From positions 62,001 to 126,000 of the forward strand of contig CAZVQC010000002.1 of the NCBI GenBank assembly GCA_964629225.1: 64,000 nt of DNA, in the 5' to 3' direction. How positions within the stretch are numbered: the stretch's first letter is position 1; each line of letters begins with the position of its first letter. The notes beneath the pieces are model-generated. The model worked only from the letters and a program-made list of their open reading frames with translations, made no database searches and was not told where the DNA came from. A program made the translations under genes and the position numbers. This stretch comes from RUG14199 sp964629225 (lineage in GTDB: Bacteria; Bacillota; Clostridia; Oscillospirales; CAG-272). This document shows positions 33,547 to 41,658 of the stretch, piece after piece.

Positions 33547-34283
33547 CTGACAGAATAATTGAAGTAAAACACCTTAAAAAGACCTTCGGAGACCACGAAG
33601 TGCTTAAAGATGTCAATTTAAGTGTCAATAAGGGGCAGGTCATCAGCATCATCGGTTCATCGGGCTCCGGTAAATCCACCTTTCTCCGTTGCATAAATCT
33701 CCTTGAAGAGCCCACGGGCGGCGAGATACTGTTCCACGGAGAAAACGTACTTGAAACTACCAACATACCAATGTACCGTTCAAAGCTCGGAATGGTATTC
33801 CAAAGCTTCAACCTTTTCGAAAACATGACGGTTCTTAAAAACTGCATGATCGGTCCCATGAAAGTATTGAAGGTGGACAGTGAAACTGCGGAAAAGACCG
33901 CCCTTGAATTTCTTGAAAAAGTGGGTATGACCCCCTACATCAATGCAAGACCCGGACAACTCTCCGGAGGACAGAAGCAGAGAGTCGCCATTGCAAGAAC
34001 CCTTGCGATGCACCCCGAGGTCATTCTGTTTGACGAGCCCACAAGTGCACTTGACCCGGAAATGGTGGGAGAGGTACTTGCGGTAATGCAGAAGCTTGCC
34101 GCATCCGGAATGACAATGCTTGTGGTAACTCACGAGATGGCATTTGCAAGAGATGTCAGTAACACGGTTGTGTTCATGCATGACGGAGTCATCCTTGAGA
34201 GCGGTTCACCCGACGACGTATTCACCTCCCCCGTTCATGAGGTCACAAAGAACTTCCTTTCAAGATTCAGAAACACTCAATAA
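33543..34283 (+). CDS. Amino-acid ABC transporter ATP-binding protein
   Basis: The 246-residue ATPase has Walker A GSSGSGKST (about residue 39), Q-loop VFQSFNLF, signature LSGGQKQR, Walker B VILFDEPTSALD and the switch His in LVVTHEM. It energises uptake by the permease encoded upstream. It is the last gene of the lysine-riboswitch operon, followed by a terminator. Confidence 0.96.
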   Translation: MTDRIIEVKHLKKTFGDHEVLKDVNLSVNKGQVISIIGSSGSGKSTFLRCINLLEEPTGGEILFHGENVLETTNIPMYRSKLGMVFQSFNLFENMTVLKNCMIGPMKVLKVDSETAEKTALEFLEKVGMTPYINARPGQLSGGQKQRVAIARTLAMHPEVILFDEPTSALDPEMVGEVLAVMQKLAASGMTMLVVTHEMAFARDVSNTVVFMHDGVILESGSPDDVFTSPVHEVTKNFLSRFRNTQ

Positions 34284-34289
34284 AACAGT

Positions 34290-34317
34290 TGCCCCGGACG
34301 AAAGTTCGGGGCATTTT
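34290..34317 (+). terminator. Terminator of the lysine transporter operon
   Basis: TGCCCCG (from 34290) pairs with CGGGGCA (to 34313), closed by a GAAA tetraloop helix, then TTTT. Confidence 0.85.
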
Positions 34318-34337
34318 CATAGCTAATAACAAAAAAA

Positions 34338-34369
34338 TGAAAAAGCACTTGCCTTAGCAAGTGCTTTTT
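34338..34369 (-). terminator. Terminator of tRNA-Lys
   Basis: On the minus strand AAAGCACTTGC, loop TAAG, GCAAGTGCTTTTT starts right at the tRNA 3' end. Confidence 0.85.
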
Positions 34370-34445
34370 TGGTGCTCCATCGGAGAGTCGAACTCCGGAC
34401 ACCATGATTAAAAGTCATGTGCTCTACCTACTGAGCTAATGGGGC
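34370..34445 (-). tRNA. tRNA-Lys (anticodon UUU)
   Basis: The 76-base minus-strand tRNA has the anticodon loop CTTTTAA, D arm GCTCAGTAGGTAGAGC, T loop GTTCGAC, and an encoded CCA at the 3' end (34370). The acceptor stem GCCCCAT/ATGGAGC has a C-A mismatch at the third pair. It is convergent with the lysine transporter operon. Confidence 0.95.
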
Positions 34446-34470
34446 ATCACGTTTCCCAACGTGCTTAGTT

Positions 34471-34499
34471 ATGATATCATAGTTTGTCCACCCTGTCAA
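34471..34499 (-). promoter_or_regulatory. Promoter of tRNA-Lys
   Basis: On the minus strand TTGACA (34499-34494), 17 bases, TATCAT (34476-34471). Confidence 0.8.
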
Positions 34500-34589
34500 G
34501 TCCTTTTTCCAAAAAAGTCAAGATAACGGGCAAAAAAACTTGTGAAGGCGTCAAGATCCGATATCATTGATATTTTAAGTCACACGGTG

Positions 34590-34618
34590 TTGATTTTCGT
34601 CAGAGGATGTGTTATACT
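34590..34618 (+). promoter_or_regulatory. Promoter of the coiled-coil gene
   Basis: TTGATT (34590-34595), 17 bases, TATACT (34613-34618); it excludes the longer frame starting at 34607. Confidence 0.7.
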
Positions 34619-34705
34619 TGGGATAGTTATGGAGCAGAACTGTCAAACGGAAGTACAGTCGGATCTGTTTCAAATAGGATCCATTCATCAAAGAGGTCAC
34701 TCAAA

Positions 34706-35323
34706 ATGGAAAACAGCAAAAAGAGCATCGCTTTCAGAACGTCGGTCGGCGGCTTCAAAAAGAGAGACGTGATCAATTACATTTCGGGCTCAAGCAAAAA
34801 ACACGCAGAAGAGCGCGCTTCCCTGCTTCAAAAGAACGAAGAGCTGTCGAAGAAGCTTCAGGAAAGCGACGGCAAGCTCCTTGATATTCAGGTGTCACTC
34901 AACAAGCTGATCAAAGAAAAAGAAGCGGAGCTTGAAGAGTTAAAGGCAAGGATAGCCGAGCTTGAGGCGGAGATAGAAAAAAGAGTCGCACCCGACTCAG
35001 CCGAGGAAGCGGATAATACCGAGAGCACAAGCATCCGAGAGATCACGGACATGCCGGACACAGTCGAGACATCCGCTCATCAAGTTGATGAGGTATCGAA
35101 GAGAGCCATCGGAGCGATAAGAGCCATCAATGCGGACGTGCACTCCTACATGGACGGCTGCGTGGATGAATTCGGCTCTTATACTCAGGATGTTACCGAC
35201 AGCATCACAAGGCTGCTCCGTGAGATAACATTGAAATGCAGTGAGCTTGATGAGAGGATAGCATCCCGAAAGAAAGATGCCGCAAGCTCCATCGGCACTA
35301 AATACGAAGACTTCACCAAATAG
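34706..35323 (+). CDS. DivIVA-like coiled-coil protein
   Basis: The 205-residue protein begins FRTSVGGFKKRDVINYISGS, which resembles the DivIVA/GpsB membrane-binding start. Heptads from about residue 30 to 95 (KNEELSKKLQES, KEAELEELKARIAELEAEI) form a long coiled coil. After an acidic spacer comes a second helical region (about 130-200). DivIVA-type proteins mark curved membrane and organise division or polar growth; membership here rests on the N-terminus and architecture only. It has its own promoter and terminator. Confidence 0.55.
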   Translation: MENSKKSIAFRTSVGGFKKRDVINYISGSSKKHAEERASLLQKNEELSKKLQESDGKLLDIQVSLNKLIKEKEAELEELKARIAELEAEIEKRVAPDSAEEADNTESTSIREITDMPDTVETSAHQVDEVSKRAIGAIRAINADVHSYMDGCVDEFGSYTQDVTDSITRLLREITLKCSELDERIASRKKDAASSIGTKYEDFTK

Positions 35324-35324
35324 A

Positions 35325-35350
35325 AAAAGCGGCTTTGAAGCCGCTTTTCT
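35325..35350 (+). terminator. Intrinsic terminator
   Basis: AAAAGCGGCTTTGAAGCCGC continues into TTTT, a near-perfect stem directly after the coiled-coil gene. Confidence 0.85.
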
Positions 35351-35380
35351 TAAAACGTATTATCCATCACCGGAGGCGTT

Positions 35381-36271
35381 ATGAAAGAAATCAATAAAAA
35401 CATCGGTGAAAAGATCCGCCTTGCAAGGCTGAAGAATAACATGACTCAGTCAAAGCTTGCCGACGGCATCGTTACCCGAAATATGCTGAGCATGATAGAG
35501 AACGGAGTAAGCACCCCCTCCCTCGGCGCACTTGAAAAACTGTCCTGCCGCCTTGAAATGCCGATAGGATACTTTTTGACAGATGACAGCAAGACCGAGG
35601 CTCTCTATGTCAAAGTAGCCGCAATTACGAAGGCAAAGGCTCTTTTTGCGGAAAAGAGATACTCGGAATGCTCCGACACTTGCAAGAGTGTCCCCTTCGA
35701 TGACGAGTTATGCGCTCTGGACGCGATCTGCCATATCAAACTTGCAGAAAATGACATGGGTATGTGTCTTTTATCAAGTGCGGAGAAACACCTCTCAAAT
35801 GCGCTGAAAACCGCCTCAAAAACGAAGTATCTCTCAAGGGAAATACAGGGAACGGTAGAAGCGCTTAGATTCATGATATCCTGCGCCGACGGAGACATCG
35901 ATCTGGATGCTCTCGGCAGCGTTTCAATGCTTCCCTCCTTCGTCCCCTCCTCTGACCTTGCCTATCTTGCCACCCTTGCCATGATGGACAGAGGCGACTT
36001 TGAAAATGCGGAGAAAATGTTCTCAAAAATACCGTTTCTCACAAGGGAACGCTTCACCTATTTCAAGGGCAAGAGACTGATAAGAGAGATGAAATATTCG
36101 AAAGCGCTGGAGGTGCTACTTGAACTTGAAGGATCAGACAGCGTGGACTTCATTACCAAATACCGTCTCCTTGCGGATATCGAGCTTTGCTACGAATGCA
36201 AGAGAGATTTTGAAAATGCCCACAAATACGCAAATCTGAAGCACCGAATACTCGAATGCTTCAGACGTTGA
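35381..36271 (+). CDS. XRE-family regulator with TPR-like C-terminal domain
   Basis: The 296-residue protein has an N-terminal helix-turn-helix (MTQSKLADGIVTRNMLSMIE, about residues 20-39) and an all-helical C-terminal part with TPR-like repeats (ERYFKGK-type helices, FENAEKMFSKIPF, FENAHKYANLKHR). This is the layout of Rgg/PlcR/PrgX regulators that bind peptides. No signal-peptide gene is visible beside it. The convergent MFS gene ends only 11 bases away. Confidence 0.8.
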   Translation: MKEINKNIGEKIRLARLKNNMTQSKLADGIVTRNMLSMIENGVSTPSLGALEKLSCRLEMPIGYFLTDDSKTEALYVKVAAITKAKALFAEKRYSECSDTCKSVPFDDELCALDAICHIKLAENDMGMCLLSSAEKHLSNALKTASKTKYLSREIQGTVEALRFMISCADGDIDLDALGSVSMLPSFVPSSDLAYLATLAMMDRGDFENAEKMFSKIPFLTRERFTYFKGKRLIREMKYSKALEVLLELEGSDSVDFITKYRLLADIELCYECKRDFENAHKYANLKHRILECFRR

Positions 36272-36282
36272 CGCAGTATTTT

Positions 36283-37515
36283 TTATTCGTGACCGGATAT
36301 CTTTCCCTTCATGGCTAAGGTTCCGATGAACATTATGATGGGGAAGATGATACCTGCGAGTATTCCTGCATTAAGTCCCGGTTGACCCGTTCCGATACCC
36401 AGTGACAGCGCAATATCGGTAGCCCTTTGGCTTGAGGAGACAAAGTCGGAAACAAGTCCTGTGAGAAAAGGTCCAATGGAGCAGCCGATATCACCTCCGA
36501 GGGCGAGTATCGCAAACATAGACGGCCCGCCTGTGGGAAACTTGGACGATGACAGAGACAGCATTCCCGGCCACATGAGACTTACTCCGAGACCGCACAG
36601 CGAACATCCCGCAAGGGCGAGAACGGGATTCTTTGAAAATACCGCCGCAATGTAGCAAAGCACCGTAAGAGACGAGCACACGGTGAGTGAACGTCTCAAG
36701 TTGATACCCTTGCCGAAGATACCGTAGAAGGTTCTGCCGACACCCATAAATGCGGCAAAAAGGCACGGCCCGAACAGATCTCCCACCACTTTTGATACTC
36801 CGAGCCCCTGTTCGCAAAACAGCGATGCCCATTGTGACATCACCTGCTCGGAGGCACCGGAACAGACCATCATAACGATGGTAAGTATGAACAGTTTGCT
36901 TTTGAGAAGACCCTTTGAAAGAGAGGTCTTCTCTTCTTTTTCCGGCTCTATGATCGGTACCTTAAGAAATCCGAAGAAACCAACGAAGGGTATCACCGCC
37001 CACAAAAGCGGAAGCAGCGTCCAATGGGACTCACCGATAAAATGAAGCACGGCGGTTGAGATGAGCACCACTGCCACCTGCCCCCATGAGTAAAAGGAAT
37101 GAAGCAGACTCATTGATGCTTCCTTCGCCTCGGAGGGCAGTGCGTCAACTATGGGACTTATAACGACCTCCGTCAACCCACCTCCGGCCGAATAGAACAA
37201 AACGGCAATAAGGAGTGTATATTTGAACCCGGAAAAATGGGGAAAGATCGCAAGGAGAACAAGCCCCACGAAGGAGCAGATCATGGAGAGCACCGCCGAT
37301 GTACGAAAGCCAATCACGCTGACGAACTTGATGGCGGCGGCATCGATAACTATCTGCAGTGCGAAGGTGATGAGCACCAAGTTCGCAAGATATGTGTAGG
37401 AGAATCCCAGATCCCGTCTGAATATGACGAAGAAAAGGGGCGCTAAATTAACAACTATCGACTGGGTAACGTAGCCGAGATAGCAAAAAAGAAGTGTGCT
37501 TTTGTATTTTTTCAT
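36283..37515 (-). CDS. Major facilitator superfamily transporter
   Basis: The 410-residue integral membrane protein has about 12 helices. It looks like a sugar-porter or fucose-permease-type MFS (VEVVISPIVDALPS-like loop; GLGVSLMWPGMLSLSSSKFP in the second half). The ATG at 37515 lies five bases after the stop of the SpoIID-like gene, so both are co-transcribed. The substrate is unknown. Confidence 0.8.
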   Translation of the reverse strand: MKKYKSTLLFCYLGYVTQSIVVNLAPLFFVIFRRDLGFSYTYLANLVLITFALQIVIDAAAIKFVSVIGFRTSAVLSMICSFVGLVLLAIFPHFSGFKYTLLIAVLFYSAGGGLTEVVISPIVDALPSEAKEASMSLLHSFYSWGQVAVVLISTAVLHFIGESHWTLLPLLWAVIPFVGFFGFLKVPIIEPEKEEKTSLSKGLLKSKLFILTIVMMVCSGASEQVMSQWASLFCEQGLGVSKVVGDLFGPCLFAAFMGVGRTFYGIFGKGINLRRSLTVCSSLTVLCYIAAVFSKNPVLALAGCSLCGLGVSLMWPGMLSLSSSKFPTGGPSMFAILALGGDIGCSIGPFLTGLVSDFVSSSQRATDIALSLGIGTGQPGLNAGILAGIIFPIIMFIGTLAMKGKISGHE

Positions 37516-37520
37516 TTGGA

Positions 37521-39347
37521 TCAACCTATGCCGAGTGAAGAATAGTCAACTATTGAAATGTCGTTATAGTAAGAATAGATCATGTCATCGTATTTGTAGC
37601 CGAGGTTTCCCAGGTCTCTTATGCCGTACTGACTTAGGCCTACCCCGTGTCCCCATCCCTTTCCAACGAAAACGAAGGCAGAAGGATCGAAGGCAGTGGC
37701 AACTCCGGTGTGGTACTCGGTCTCAAAGATCTTTCTTGAATTCGATGAGTCCTTTCCGGTGATAACATTTCCGCCGGATGAGCCGATGCCGAGGGTGCCC
37801 TTCGACGTTATTACGCTCTCGTCTCCCGTGTATCCGCCTCTCAAAAGACCGAGACTGCTCCTAACAAGGTAGTTTACGAAGTTGAACTTAGAATGTGTTC
37901 CTCCGTCACCCACCGTTATAACGTCCTCATATGAGTAGGAGCAGCTTCCCTTTCCAACTGCGAAATTCGCGCTGTTAAGTCCAAGACAGATCCTGATATT
38001 GTCGCATCCGGTGATGGTGTAACTGTAGCCGTAGTTATCGTAAAAGGTGATGCTCTTAACGTAGTCGGAATCGGATGCTCTTGAGTTCACGGTGATATCA
38101 GTGACCTTCGTGCCGCCGAGAGCCCCTCTGTACTTTGAGTTGACCTTTGAGAGCACCTGCTCTCCCGTCAGTGTAACTGAGCCGTCCCTTCCCCAAAATC
38201 CGGTAGATATGGACGTGTATCTTTCCCACGGGGTCTTAGTAGCCTTCAAGTACGGTACAGACGAAGACCAAACGTCCTCCGGCGCCGCAGAACCTCCGCC
38301 GAGAGAAGAGGTATAGTAGGCACGGCAGACTCTCATCGTCCCATAGTCATCATATGATACCACCAGCCCTGCCGTGTCACGGACAGCCTTTTCAACACTC
38401 GATGCCACATTGGCAGTACCGAATCCCTGTGCCGACGTGTTGATATCGAAGTTATAGGAGGAATAACTGTTGAGATATGACAGCGCATAGGAGCGTGCAG
38501 TCACCGCAAAGGCCTTGAGAGTTTCTTCCGGCCACGACGTGTAGATCTCCTGCATCATACAGCACATAACGTACCTTTCTATCGGAAGCACGTTGACAAG
38601 CTGAATACCGTTGTATCTTGACGTGACGTATCTTGAAAAAGCAAGGGTACCGAACCTTTCCTTGTTTCCATAGGATATATTGCCGCCTAAAGAACGGAAA
38701 GCAACGGTTTGACCGGGATCCGATGACTTGAACTCAAACAATATCCAACCTACGGAATCCATTACCGTGACGGTCTCATCGGAGAGGCCGTGGGTCTCGA
38801 ACCAATAGCCGCTGACGCGGTCGTAGAGGGCGTTCTTGCAATCGTTAGCCTCCGAGTATGTGGCAAAATTGCCGAAATGGACCCTGTATGCACCGTCAAC
38901 GTAGGCGATGAATATCATGGAGACCACGTCTCCCACGGAATCGCAGAATTCGGACAGTAGCACGCTTGCCTCGCCGTAAGTGGAAAACTCCGCCGTACAT
39001 TCCACGTTGTATCCGTAATTTTCGTTACCGTAGGAATCGTATCCGTCGCAGGCGGCTCTGTAGGTACCTGCTGACCCATAGTCAAACAGTGGCTGAAAGC
39101 TCTTTTTACCGTCGGTCAGTGACTGAAGTCCGACAGTTATTCCCCTCGGAGCGGAAACGTCAAATATCTTTTTAACTCCCGATCCGAAGGCAAGTCCGAC
39201 CCTATAATTCAGCCCCTCATCAAAAGCGGCATCCGAACGGGTGGATGACAGAAACGGAACGACGACAAGAAGGGACAAAAGAACACAGAGAAATGAGCAA
39301 AGCGGGCGCTTTGTCTTTTTGAAAATGCTTGCAAACTTCATCCCCAT
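37521..39347 (-). CDS. SpoIID/LytB-domain protein
   Basis: The 608-residue secreted or anchored protein has an N-terminal signal helix (about 15-38). A SPOR-like region follows near residues 70-180, then the SpoIID domain with PEETLKAFAVTARSYALSYL and the C-terminal signature GWGHGVGLSQYGIRDLG. SpoIID is a lytic transglycosylase acting on denuded glycan strands during engulfment; SpoIID-domain proteins also occur in non-sporulating bacteria, so this does not prove sporulation. AAAGGAGG precedes the ATG. Confidence 0.88.
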   Translation of the reverse strand: MGMKFASIFKKTKRPLCSFLCVLLSLLVVVPFLSSTRSDAAFDEGLNYRVGLAFGSGVKKIFDVSAPRGITVGLQSLTDGKKSFQPLFDYGSAGTYRAACDGYDSYGNENYGYNVECTAEFSTYGEASVLLSEFCDSVGDVVSMIFIAYVDGAYRVHFGNFATYSEANDCKNALYDRVSGYWFETHGLSDETVTVMDSVGWILFEFKSSDPGQTVAFRSLGGNISYGNKERFGTLAFSRYVTSRYNGIQLVNVLPIERYVMCCMMQEIYTSWPEETLKAFAVTARSYALSYLNSYSSYNFDINTSAQGFGTANVASSVEKAVRDTAGLVVSYDDYGTMRVCRAYYTSSLGGGSAAPEDVWSSSVPYLKATKTPWERYTSISTGFWGRDGSVTLTGEQVLSKVNSKYRGALGGTKVTDITVNSRASDSDYVKSITFYDNYGYSYTITGCDNIRICLGLNSANFAVGKGSCSYSYEDVITVGDGGTHSKFNFVNYLVRSSLGLLRGGYTGDESVITSKGTLGIGSSGGNVITGKDSSNSRKIFETEYHTGVATAFDPSAFVFVGKGWGHGVGLSQYGIRDLGNLGYKYDDMIYSYYNDISIVDYSSLGIG

Positions 39348-39416
39348 TACTTCTGCCTCCTTTCAAGTCATTGAGACGGCGTGAGGGTAATAATTCGGTA
39401 TTTCCCATCAGCGCCC

Positions 39417-39445
39417 ATTATACCACAGAAAAACAAAAAAGTCTA
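39417..39445 (-). promoter_or_regulatory. Promoter of the SpoIID-MFS operon
   Basis: On the minus strand TAGACT (39445-39440), 17 bases, TATAAT (39422-39417). Confidence 0.6.
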
Positions 39446-39466
39446 CCGTGCCGCCGCATTTCACGA

Positions 39467-39497
39467 TAAAAAATGCCCCCGAATCTTTTCGGGGGCA
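39467..39497 (-). terminator. Terminator of the choline cytidylyltransferase/kinase gene
   Basis: On the minus strand GCCCCCGAAAAGATTCGGGG continues to GC, followed by ATTTTTT; it starts 20 bases after the gene's stop. Confidence 0.88.
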
Positions 39498-39516
39498 AGG
39501 CTGTTAAAAACTCGGA

Positions 39517-41277
39517 TCAGTCAAGGAACTTCTCGCAGAGATACTTCGAGTATCTCTTTGCCATAATATAACAGTTATAGAGGGATTCGCCCATAACTCC
39601 GCCGCAGGACTCACGGTAGAGCGCCCAAACGAACCAGTAATAGGACACGATAGCCACGTAAGCTAAGAAATGGAGCAGCATCTTATCGCTGTAACTGTCA
39701 CCGCAGTACTCACGGACTACCTTCTCCGCAGTCTCAACGTCCCACTTGGCATCCATGATGTAAGCGGCAACGTCGCAGGCGGGATCGGCATTTCCCGCAT
39801 ACTCCCAGTCGATGAGGATAGTCTCGGTATCTGTCAGCATCCAGTTGGAAGCATAGGTATCGCAGTGGCAGAAGCACATCTCCACTCCGTCGCCTTCAAC
39901 GGCATCGTGACATCTTGAGACTCTCCCCTTCAGTTCATCAAAATCCGGAACCTCGATCTTGCCTTTTTTGCGGAGCATACGCTCAATATCATGAGCGCCC
40001 TCCCAAGGAAGAAACGACCAATCCACTTGCATATTCTTCTTGTGAAGACGGCGAAGAACCGCAAGAACTCTCTTCGTATCCTCGAAATTATCATAGTCGG
40101 GAGTTCTGATATTATCAACGAAGGAGGAGAGTTTCCAACCCTTTCTTTGATCAATATAGATGTAGGTGGGATCAACTCCGGTCTCTTTTGCGATCTCAAG
40201 GGAGCGCTTCTCGTTCTTACGGGAGATGAGGCCGTCTGTACCGTCACCGGGGTGGCGGTAAACATATTTTTTGCCACTTACTTCAAAGACGAAGGACGTG
40301 TTGGTGATACCCTCCTTTATTGCCTTGAAGTTGGCTATGTCCTCCTCGCCGCACTTGAGGATGCGGGCGATGTTCTTCATTATCTTGCTGTGGGTATCCT
40401 TAACGTAGTAAGAATCGAACTTACGGAGTTCATCGAGAGAATCAAACTCATAGATAGTTCCGTCGGGGTAGACATTGACTCTCATGTGAGGTAGCTTGTC
40501 AAGATTGTCTGAGAAAAGAGATTCCCAAAGCTCATTATCGTAATCACCCAGTTCATGGTGCTCGTTTACTAGCTTCAAAAACGCCTGTGCAAACTCATTG
40601 TCCCAATAGACGTGTCCGAGCATGATATCCCCAATGTCACCGGAACGGGTGACCTTGGTTATGTATCCTCGGTTGTCGCTCTTCATGTACCATTCGTCCG
40701 TCTTCTCTTCCACATGAAGTGCGGAATAATAGGACATATAGACATAGTCGGTGAAGGGGTTCTCCACAAAGTAATCGTCGGAGGAGCAGATGTAGCTGTT
40801 GCCGATGTACTTTTGAGCAAGATAGATAGTCTCAAGGTTATTCTTGACATGATACAGAGGGTTGATCACTATCTTGATATTGTACTTGCTCTCAAGGTAG
40901 AAGAAGGACTCCTTCTTGTAACCGAGAACGAGGACGATATCCTCAATTCCGGCATCGATGAGCTGCTCTATCTGGCGCTCGATGAGGACTTCGTTCTTCA
41001 CGACCAAAAGTCCCTTGGGCTTTTCAAGGGAAATGGGTACGAAACGCGAGGACATTCCCGCCGCCATGATGATGGCGTTCTTGACCTTATACGGAGCAAG
41101 TGCCTCTATACCGGCATCGGTAATACCGTTATTATCGATAAGTCCCGCGGCTTCAAACTCCCTCAGTTTGAGGGAAACGTAGCCGATGGAGGTGTCGGAA
41201 AGCGCTCCCAGTTTGCGAACACTGCCAAGGCCGTTGTTTTTGATGGCGTACAACAGGTCAAATTCATTCTTTTTCAA
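39517..41277 (-). CDS. Winged-helix / phosphocholine cytidylyltransferase / choline kinase fusion (LicC-LicA type)
   Basis: The 586-residue protein has three parts. Residues 1-62 are a winged helix (GSVRKLGALSDTSIGYVSLK). Residues about 65-290 are a nucleotidyltransferase with AIIMAAGMSSRFVP and KPKGLLVVKNEVLIERQI, as in LicC. Residues about 300-586 are a LicA-like kinase with FCHCDTYASNWMLT (catalytic loop) and LIDWEYAG (metal Asp). Together they would phosphorylate choline and make CDP-choline for decorating surface polymers. The start is TTG 41277 behind GAGGTGG. The substrate could also be another amino alcohol. No licD transferase is in the window. Confidence 0.85.
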   Translation of the reverse strand: MKKNEFDLLYAIKNNGLGSVRKLGALSDTSIGYVSLKLREFEAAGLIDNNGITDAGIEALAPYKVKNAIIMAAGMSSRFVPISLEKPKGLLVVKNEVLIERQIEQLIDAGIEDIVLVLGYKKESFFYLESKYNIKIVINPLYHVKNNLETIYLAQKYIGNSYICSSDDYFVENPFTDYVYMSYYSALHVEEKTDEWYMKSDNRGYITKVTRSGDIGDIMLGHVYWDNEFAQAFLKLVNEHHELGDYDNELWESLFSDNLDKLPHMRVNVYPDGTIYEFDSLDELRKFDSYYVKDTHSKIMKNIARILKCGEEDIANFKAIKEGITNTSFVFEVSGKKYVYRHPGDGTDGLISRKNEKRSLEIAKETGVDPTYIYIDQRKGWKLSSFVDNIRTPDYDNFEDTKRVLAVLRRLHKKNMQVDWSFLPWEGAHDIERMLRKKGKIEVPDFDELKGRVSRCHDAVEGDGVEMCFCHCDTYASNWMLTDTETILIDWEYAGNADPACDVAAYIMDAKWDVETAEKVVREYCGDSYSDKMLLHFLAYVAIVSYYWFVWALYRESCGGVMGESLYNCYIMAKRYSKYLCEKFLD

Positions 41278-41447
41278 TTCTATCCACCTCTTTCATGGTA
41301 GTAATTTTCGTAAATAACGATGCGATAACTGAGGCAATGATACCGATTATCGGTCTTGCCTTGCAAGAGGGCGTCTGTTCCGCCTGCGGCAACCGAAAAC
41401 AAAAGTGTGAGTCCACACAGAAAGGAGATCACAGCCTTGTTCAGTTT
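41278..41447 (-). promoter_or_regulatory. Long structured 5' leader of the choline fusion gene
   Basis: From the promoter at 41454-41482 the transcript runs about 170 bases before the TTG start. Four short hairpins follow one another: CACAC/GTGTG (41405-41418), GGCG/CGCC (41370-41384), CTTGC/GCAAG (41355-41367) and ACCGA/TCGGT (41342-41354); the last two abut. This density of stems is unusual for an untranslated leader and suggests a cis-acting RNA. It matches no class I know. Confidence 0.5.
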
Positions 41448-41453
41448 CATTTC

Positions 41454-41482
41454 ATGATAAAACACAATTGAACTGATGTCAA
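41454..41482 (-). promoter_or_regulatory. Promoter of the choline fusion gene
   Basis: On the minus strand TTGACA (41482-41477), 17 bases, TATCAT (41459-41454). Confidence 0.8.
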
Positions 41483-41541
41483 GTGCGTTCACAAAATTAA
41501 TGCCATATAACTCTAAATCCGGTCAAGCGGTGAAGATCCGC

Positions 41542-41658
41542 TCACAAGCCACCGTAGATCAAGTACATAAAGAGGGTGGCGGCACTGCCGCCCACCATAA
41601 GTACCGCAAGCAGGATAGCAAAAGCCCTGACTACTATCTTCTTTGTTCTGTCACTCAA
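41542..41658 (-). CDS. 38-residue single-span membrane protein
   Basis: A TTG at 41658 opens a frame reading SDRTKKIVVRAFAILLAVL onward to Leu-stop at 41542. It has a basic N-terminus, one membrane helix (about 8-32), and a short Gly-rich end. AGAGGAGA lies correctly upstream, inside the end of the preceding gene. The frame overlaps that gene's stop by eight bases (TTGAGTGA), which implies coupled translation. It is the last gene of the long minus-strand operon. The function is unknown; small membrane proteins of this form are often missed. Confidence 0.65.
   Translation of the reverse strand: MSDRTKKIVVRAFAILLAVLMVGGSAATLFMYLIYGGL

Noticed and set aside
41280..41492. 70-codon minus-strand ORF before the choline fusion gene
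   Set aside because: Its first ATG lies in or beside the -10 region and the inner ATG falls at about the predicted transcript start, with no ribosome site; the sequence is better read as structured leader.
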